64,000 nt of DNA from Nocardia kruczakiae NBRC 101016 (GTDB lineage Bacteria > Actinomycetota > Actinomycetes > Mycobacteriales > Mycobacteriaceae): the NCBI RefSeq assembly GCF_001612965.1, contig NZ_BDBL01000028.1, positions 1 to 64,000 on the forward strand, given 5' to 3'. The notes under the pieces were generated by a model that saw only the letters and a list, made by a program, of their open reading frames with translations, ran no database searches and had not been told where the DNA came from. This document shows positions 59,895-64,000 of the stretch, piece by piece; position 1 is the first letter of the stretch, and every line of letters starts with the position of its first letter. The position numbers and the translations under genes were made by a program.

Positions 59895-61325
59895 ATGACT
59901 ACTTTCGACACGCTCCTGACCGGGTGGGCCGCCGACTTCGGTGACCGCACGGCGGTCGGCGACGGGGTCTCGGGCGGGTACAGCTACCGCGATCTGGATG
60001 CGGCGGCCCGCGACGTGGCTGCCTGGTTGCATCGCGTCGTTCCGCGGCCGCCGTTCCTGCTCTTACCCGGTAATACGCCCGACGACGTGGCATTCCTGCT
60101 GGGCGCACTGCGGTCCGGCCTGGTCCCGCTGATCGGCGATCCGGCGTGGAGCGAGCGCGAGATCGAGGACACGGCCTGCCGCACCGGCGCTTCCGTGGTG
60201 ATCTCGGGACGGCGAGGCGACGACGACCTGCCCGGTTACCGCGGTCGTGGTGGTGCGATGCGCACGGTGCGCACCGGTGCGAACGAAAACGGCTGTGCCA
60301 CACACGATCTGACCGGTATCGACTTCGGCCGCTTCACTTCCGGCAGTTCCGGCGCACCCCGCTGCCTGGGCTTCGGCAGCGCCGCCATGGTGAATGCCGC
60401 GGCGGCGTGGCGCACCGCGACCGGGCTCGACGCCGACGACTCGGTGATGTGTTTCGCCTCGATCAACAACGGGCTCGCCTTCAACACGTCGCTGCTACCG
60501 GTCTTCGCCTCCGGCGCCACCCTGATCCTGCCCGGTGTGAGCCCGATTCCCTCGCAGTTGCTGAACGCGCTGCGTGACGTCGCGCCGTCGGTGCTGGTGG
60601 CGTTTCCGTTCATCTACGAGGTGCTCGCGAAACGCGATCTCAGCGCGCTCACCTCGCTACGCCTGCTGGTCAGCTCGGCCGCGCCGCTCACAGCCGATGT
60701 CGAGCGCCGGTGGTTCGAGGCGGTGGGACGGCCGGTGTGCAACTACTACGGGCTTGCCGAAGTAGGCCCGGTGACCTTCAACGACGGCCGGACCGCGGGA
60801 GCGCTGGGCCGGGCGCTGCCCGGGGTGGACATCGCCACCCATCGGACCGGCGGCGCGGACGACCCGGCCGCGCGCATCGCGGTCCGGACGCGATCGATGG
60901 CCACCCGGTACCTCGATCCGCGGCCGCCGGAATTCGGCAGCCATCTCGACGCCGACGGCTACTTCCGCACCCAGGATCTCGGATACCTCGACGACGGCGA
61001 CCTTTTCGTCACCGGCCGCGCCGACCGGATCGTCAACATGGCCGGACGCAAGATCGATCCCGCCGAGATTTCGGAGGTGCTGCAGCGCCATCCCGCCGTC
61101 ACCGGCGCCCTGGTGCGCGGGGAGGGCGCCGGATCGGAGACCGTGCTGTGCGCGTATGTGGAATCCACCGTCGCGACGCGCGACGAACTGGTCCAGCACT
61201 GCCGAAAATCCCTGGCCCCCTTCAAGATTCCGCAGCGCTGGACGATCGTGCCGGCGCTGCCCCGATCCTCCGCGGGCAAGATCATGTCCGCCGGACTGGC
61301 AGCGATAGGAACAGCTTCGCGATGA
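59895..61325 (+). CDS. AMP-forming acyl/aryl ligase
   Basis: 476 residues, ANL superfamily. A3 loop FTSGSSGAPR (147-156), A5 YYGLAE (284-289), adenosine-binding D361 in TQDLGYLDDGD, hinge VNMAGRKIDPAEI, and catalytic K462 in PRSSAGKI. The size is that of stand-alone arylate or acyl-CoA/ACP ligases of about 480-500 residues. The overlapping ACP gene (ATGA) makes loading onto that carrier the most likely reaction: acid plus ATP to acyl-AMP, then thioester with the phosphopantetheine arm. The acid may be the hydroxybenzoate from the lyase-like enzyme at 49.8 kb. Confidence 0.9.
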   Translation: MTTFDTLLTGWAADFGDRTAVGDGVSGGYSYRDLDAAARDVAAWLHRVVPRPPFLLLPGNTPDDVAFLLGALRSGLVPLIGDPAWSEREIEDTACRTGASVVISGRRGDDDLPGYRGRGGAMRTVRTGANENGCATHDLTGIDFGRFTSGSSGAPRCLGFGSAAMVNAAAAWRTATGLDADDSVMCFASINNGLAFNTSLLPVFASGATLILPGVSPIPSQLLNALRDVAPSVLVAFPFIYEVLAKRDLSALTSLRLLVSSAAPLTADVERRWFEAVGRPVCNYYGLAEVGPVTFNDGRTAGALGRALPGVDIATHRTGGADDPAARIAVRTRSMATRYLDPRPPEFGSHLDADGYFRTQDLGYLDDGDLFVTGRADRIVNMAGRKIDPAEISEVLQRHPAVTGALVRGEGAGSETVLCAYVESTVATRDELVQHCRKSLAPFKIPQRWTIVPALPRSSAGKIMSAGLAAIGTASR

Positions 61326-61582
61326 ACCACGCAGAGATCATGAGCACTCTCAAATCCCTGATAGTCAAGGAGTCGGGTGGGCAGATCGACGAGTCGGATA
61401 TTCAGGGCGGCCCCGAATCGCTGCGCCGATTGGGGCTCAATTCGCTGGCCACCCTGCGCATTCTGGTGGCCGTCGAGGACGAGTTCGGCATCGAGTGGGA
61501 CGACGATGTCGACGAGGCGGTCATGAGTGACGTGCAGGTGATGTGCGATCACATCGCGGACAAGCTGGGCATCGCGGCCTGA
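61322..61582 (+). CDS. Acyl carrier protein (stand-alone)
   Basis: 86 residues. The phosphopantetheine site is S41 in RLGLNSLATLRIL; the usual Asp of the DSL motif is Asn here, which some stand-alone carriers share. Helices are acidic (EDEFGIEWDDDVDEAVMSD). It overlaps the ligase by 4 nt and is 29 nt from the aldolase-like gene. Needs a phosphopantetheinyl transferase, not found in this window. Confidence 0.9.
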   Translation: MNHAEIMSTLKSLIVKESGGQIDESDIQGGPESLRRLGLNSLATLRILVAVEDEFGIEWDDDVDEAVMSDVQVMCDHIADKLGIAA

Positions 61583-61611
61583 CCCGCGCCGAGCCGGAAT
61601 CAGGAATCGCC

Positions 61612-62352
61612 ATGACATCGAGCCCGACGCCCGCCCGGCAGCGGCTGGCCGTCAATCTCGCCCTCGGCAGTCTGCAGCTGTCGGATACCGGACACGACGA
61701 CTTCAATCAGGGGCAGATATCGGCCCGTCTGCCCCGTACCGACCATTTCTTGATCAAGAGCGCGCTGTGCGGCTTCAGCGAGGCGACGCCCGCGGACATG
61801 ATCGTCGCCGAGGTCGATCCGGAACTGCCGGTGCACCGGATGGCGCCGCCGGAACTTCCCTTGCATCAGGCGATCTACCGCGCCCGACCGGACGTGAACG
61901 CGATCGTGCACAGCCACGCGCCCAACACCCTGGTCTTCGGCGCGCTGGATGTGGAGCTGGCCGCACTCTCGCACGACGCGGCGCCTTTCGTCGACCACTG
62001 CCCACGATTCACGGTGACCAGCAACACCATTCTCGATATCGAAACCGGCCGGGCCGTCGCGCGGGCGCTGGGCACCGCCCCGGCGGCCTTCCTGCGCAAC
62101 CACGGTGGCGTGATCGTGGGGCGCACGCTGCGCCATGCCGTGGTCGCCGCACAACTGCTGGAACGCGCCTGCGAACTGCAACTGAAGGCGCTGGCCACCG
62201 GAGTGAAGTTCTTCAGCTCGACCGGCAGCGACATCGACGCGAAGAACGACTACATCTACAGCGATATCGCGGTGAAGAGCTACTGGGATTACGGCGTGCG
62301 GGCGATCGAACACCGTCACCCCCACGTGCGGGACTGGGCGGTGGCGCCGTGA
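61612..62352 (+). CDS. Class II aldolase/adducin-like enzyme
   Basis: 246 residues. Metal-dependent aldolase fold: catalytic E81 in APPELPLHQAIY, zinc ligands H100 and H102 in VHSHAPNT and H164 in LRNHGGVIVG. In other systems this superfamily performs retro-aldol cleavage, epimerisation or decarboxylation of hydroxy-aromatic acids. No sugar-phosphate genes are nearby, so a tailoring step of the carrier-bound or released product is more likely. ATG at 61612 has CAGGA 6 nt upstream. Confidence 0.85.
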   Translation: MTSSPTPARQRLAVNLALGSLQLSDTGHDDFNQGQISARLPRTDHFLIKSALCGFSEATPADMIVAEVDPELPVHRMAPPELPLHQAIYRARPDVNAIVHSHAPNTLVFGALDVELAALSHDAAPFVDHCPRFTVTSNTILDIETGRAVARALGTAPAAFLRNHGGVIVGRTLRHAVVAAQLLERACELQLKALATGVKFFSSTGSDIDAKNDYIYSDIAVKSYWDYGVRAIEHRHPHVRDWAVAP

Positions 62353-63698
62353 TCCGCATGGAACGGGTGCTGCGCCGGCAACAGCTCGACAGCTCCGCTT
62401 CCAAGGTCCGGCCGGTCTTCGGGCGGGTGCGGTCGGAGTCGTTGCGCGGACCTGCCGTGCGCACGCCCGGCGACGACCGGCTGCGGACCCTGCAGCGACT
62501 GCTGGAATCCGGATACGGCTGCACGACCTCCGACGGCGGCCGGATCCGCCGCCGCGCGCCCTCCGCGGGCGGGTTGTATCCGACCGAGGTGGTCTGCGTC
62601 GTCGCTCTCGAGGGACACTGGACGGCACTCGCCTACGACTTCCACCGCCGGCTCTTCCGGGAACTGGCCCGCATCGACCGCGATATCGTGACCGCCGTCT
62701 GCGCCGCCCGCGACGATCAGGCGATCGTCGTGGTGACCAGCACGCTGTGGCGGACCTTGCAGCGCTACGGCTTTCGCGGTTACCGCTACTGCCTGCTCGA
62801 CGCGGGGATCGTGATGGGCACCCTCGCCCAGGTGTGCGGCGCCGAGCGGCGCACGGTGACCTATCCGGACAACTGGTCGCTGGCGCAAATCCACGAATCG
62901 CTCGGCCTGCCCGACAGCGAGATCGTCGCCTGCGCGGCGGTCGTGGACTGCGCCACGGCCGCGGCCGGTGATGTCGAGCAGCACCCCGATATCGTCACCG
63001 GGCCGGCCGTCTGGCAGCAATCGCCCATGCTGGCAGCGGAATTGGAGCGGACCATCCGGCTCGATCGAGCCATGCGGGTGGCCGAGTCACCGCACGAATC
63101 CCTGGTGCCCGTGGCGGCCGCCGCCGAGGTTCCGGCCGACCTTCAGGATCTGCTGGCCCGGCGCCGTTCGGCCCGGGGCCTGCGGCGAGGGCAGTTGGAC
63201 TATGAACGCTGCGCGCCGCTGTTCCGCGCGATCGGCGCGGCGCTGACGGACTGGCCGGATCGATTGCGCGACAGCATCGTCGTCGGTGTCGCCGTACGCG
63301 ATGAGCAGACCCGGGTGGCCGCCGTCCGGCAGGCGGTGCCGGAGTCGGTGGGGGTGGCCGACATCGGCCACCTCTCCGATTCGGCCGTGGCGGACCTGTT
63401 CGGCGGCCAGGCGCTGATGGCCGACGCCGATCTGTTCCTGATCGCCGGAATGCGTTCGGACCGTGCGGAAGACGCCGTCGCGATGTTTCGCACCTGTCTG
63501 CTGCAGATCGGCCTGCTCACCGCCACGCTGCAACTGCTCGCCGTGCGCGCGGAGGTGGGGCACACGGTGGTCGGCGGATTCGACGACGAACGGCTGTCGA
63601 CGGTGTTCGGCCACACCGTCACGCCGCTGATGGCGATCGCGTTCGGCACCGCGACGGAATGTACGACGAAGAACGACACGCTGAGGAGAACATCGTGA
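62349..63698 (+). CDS. Tandem SagB-like nitroreductase-fold oxidoreductase
   Basis: 449 residues from a GTG overlapping the aldolase stop (GTGA); ATG 9 nt later is also possible. The N-terminal FMN domain has RRAPSAGGLYPTEVVCVV, the SagB-type hallmark, and YCLLDAGIVMGTL. A second nitroreductase-like half begins at LLARRRSARGLRRGQLDY and runs to the C-terminus (GLLTATLQLLAVRAEVG). SagB enzymes are usually azoline oxidases of RiPP pathways, but no YcaO or peptide precursor is present; here it more likely reduces or oxidises a thioester- or aryl-bound intermediate. Overlap with the next gene is also GTGA. Confidence 0.85.
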   Translation: MIRMERVLRRQQLDSSASKVRPVFGRVRSESLRGPAVRTPGDDRLRTLQRLLESGYGCTTSDGGRIRRRAPSAGGLYPTEVVCVVALEGHWTALAYDFHRRLFRELARIDRDIVTAVCAARDDQAIVVVTSTLWRTLQRYGFRGYRYCLLDAGIVMGTLAQVCGAERRTVTYPDNWSLAQIHESLGLPDSEIVACAAVVDCATAAAGDVEQHPDIVTGPAVWQQSPMLAAELERTIRLDRAMRVAESPHESLVPVAAAAEVPADLQDLLARRRSARGLRRGQLDYERCAPLFRAIGAALTDWPDRLRDSIVVGVAVRDEQTRVAAVRQAVPESVGVADIGHLSDSAVADLFGGQALMADADLFLIAGMRSDRAEDAVAMFRTCLLQIGLLTATLQLLAVRAEVGHTVVGGFDDERLSTVFGHTVTPLMAIAFGTATECTTKNDTLRRTS

Positions 63699-64000
63699 CC
63701 GGATATCTGGTCGACGGCGCCACCGAATTGCTCGGAGCCGCACTGATTCTGGAACTGCTGGACCGCACCGATCGGCCCGTCCACGCCACCGCCGCACCGC
63801 ATACCGGTGACGTCGCGACCGTGTTGCGGGCCGCCGCGAGCGCGTACGGATACGACGGCGAGGACGGCGACGGTTTCCTCGACCGCCACGCGGAACGGCT
63901 GCATATCGCCGAGAGCGCACAGGCCGCGGTGGCCACCGGGACGATCGGCGACGTCTGGCACTGCCCGCAGCGCGTGGTCGTCGAGGACGAACTTCCCGGC
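63695..64000 (+). CDS. Thioester-reductase-like NAD(P)-dependent SDR, 3' end outside window
   Basis: 102 residues visible, no stop before the window edge. VTGYLVDGATELLGAALILELLDRTD parallels the nucleotide-binding start of carrier-bound thioester reductases (normally TGATGFLG), and DVWHCPQRV parallels their later HxAA segment. The middle glycine of the GxxGxxG motif is replaced by Glu here. It may reductively release the carrier-bound acid as an aldehyde. GTG overlaps the preceding stop, so it is part of the same operon. Confidence 0.65.
   Translation, partial: MTGYLVDGATELLGAALILELLDRTDRPVHATAAPHTGDVATVLRAAASAYGYDGEDGDGFLDRHAERLHIAESAQAAVATGTIGDVWHCPQRVVVEDELPG

Noticed and set aside
62349..63698. 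SagB-like gene as evidence for an azole-forming RiPP cluster
   Set aside because: No YcaO cyclodehydratase, leader peptide or peptidase gene is seen; the neighbours are ligase, ACP, aldolase and SDR genes.
1..64000. CRISPR arrays, insertion sequences, prophage or plasmid genes
   Set aside because: No transposase, integrase, terminal repeats or spaced direct repeats were seen in the window.

Overview
The window is high-GC actinobacterial DNA, almost certainly from a mycolic-acid bacterium and most probably Nocardia. Supporting this are an AftD-type arabinosyltransferase, a PorA/DUF3068 protein, LpqI, HtdX, FabG4, FadA2 and FadE5 homologues, frequent GTG/TTG starts and strong G/C third-position bias. 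The genus is an inference: no rRNA is present, and the only RNA gene seen is one tRNA-Gly(CCC).

From 1 to about 36.3 kb the window parallels the M. tuberculosis Rv0211-Rv0244c neighbourhood from memory of that genome: pckG (Rv0211), methyltransferase (Rv0224c), GT4 glycosyltransferase (Rv0225), polytopic protein (Rv0226c), DUF3068 (Rv0227c), acyltransferase (Rv0228), aftD and its DUF2613 partner (Rv0236c/Rv0236A), then fadA2, fabG4, htdX, TetR, lpqI and fadE5 (Rv0243 to Rv0237, and Rv0244c). The fadA2-fabG4-htdX-TetR-lpqI block is in reversed order relative to aftD. Inserted between these are a MarR-controlled NTF2-like/SDR operon, isochorismate synthase, a universal stress protein, a DoxX/ECF-sigma divergent pair, a Cys-tailed DUF5685 protein, a gnd2-type 6-phosphogluconate dehydrogenase and a secreted DUF4185 protein. 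A TTAC-N6-GTAA palindrome recurs in front of fadA2/fabG4, the TetR gene and fadE5, suggesting one TetR regulon.

From 36.6 to 46.8 kb lie a sulfatase, HAD phosphatase, formylglycine-generating enzyme and alpha/beta hydrolase operon, a methyltransferase, a second DUF4185 protein, two crotonases, a hydrolase, a small lipoprotein, a HesB-like protein without cysteine, and the tRNA.

From 46.9 kb to the right edge is an apparently uncharacterised specialised-metabolism locus, cut by the window end. Its left arm (minus strand) has a CYP157-like P450 without the ExxR arginine, a Kef-type antiporter, a UbiC/DUF98-type chorismate lyase and a WxWxIP flavin-dependent halogenase. Its right arm (plus strand) has an alpha/beta hydrolase, an AMP-forming acyl ligase, a stand-alone acyl carrier protein, a class II aldolase-like enzyme, a tandem SagB-like nitroreductase and the start of a thioester-reductase-like SDR. 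Several of these right-arm genes overlap by 4 nt. An MMPL exporter and a DJ-1/PfpI protein are transcribed divergently from the right arm. A small sulfur island (MetE-like methyltransferase, rhodanese, cysteine dioxygenase), a DUF6325 gene and an HxlR remnant sit between the arms. The working model is chorismate to hydroxybenzoate, AMP ligation, loading on the carrier protein, halogenation, then reductive release and tailoring, with export by the MMPL protein. The left arm as a whole, and the sulfur genes in particular, may or may not belong to this pathway.
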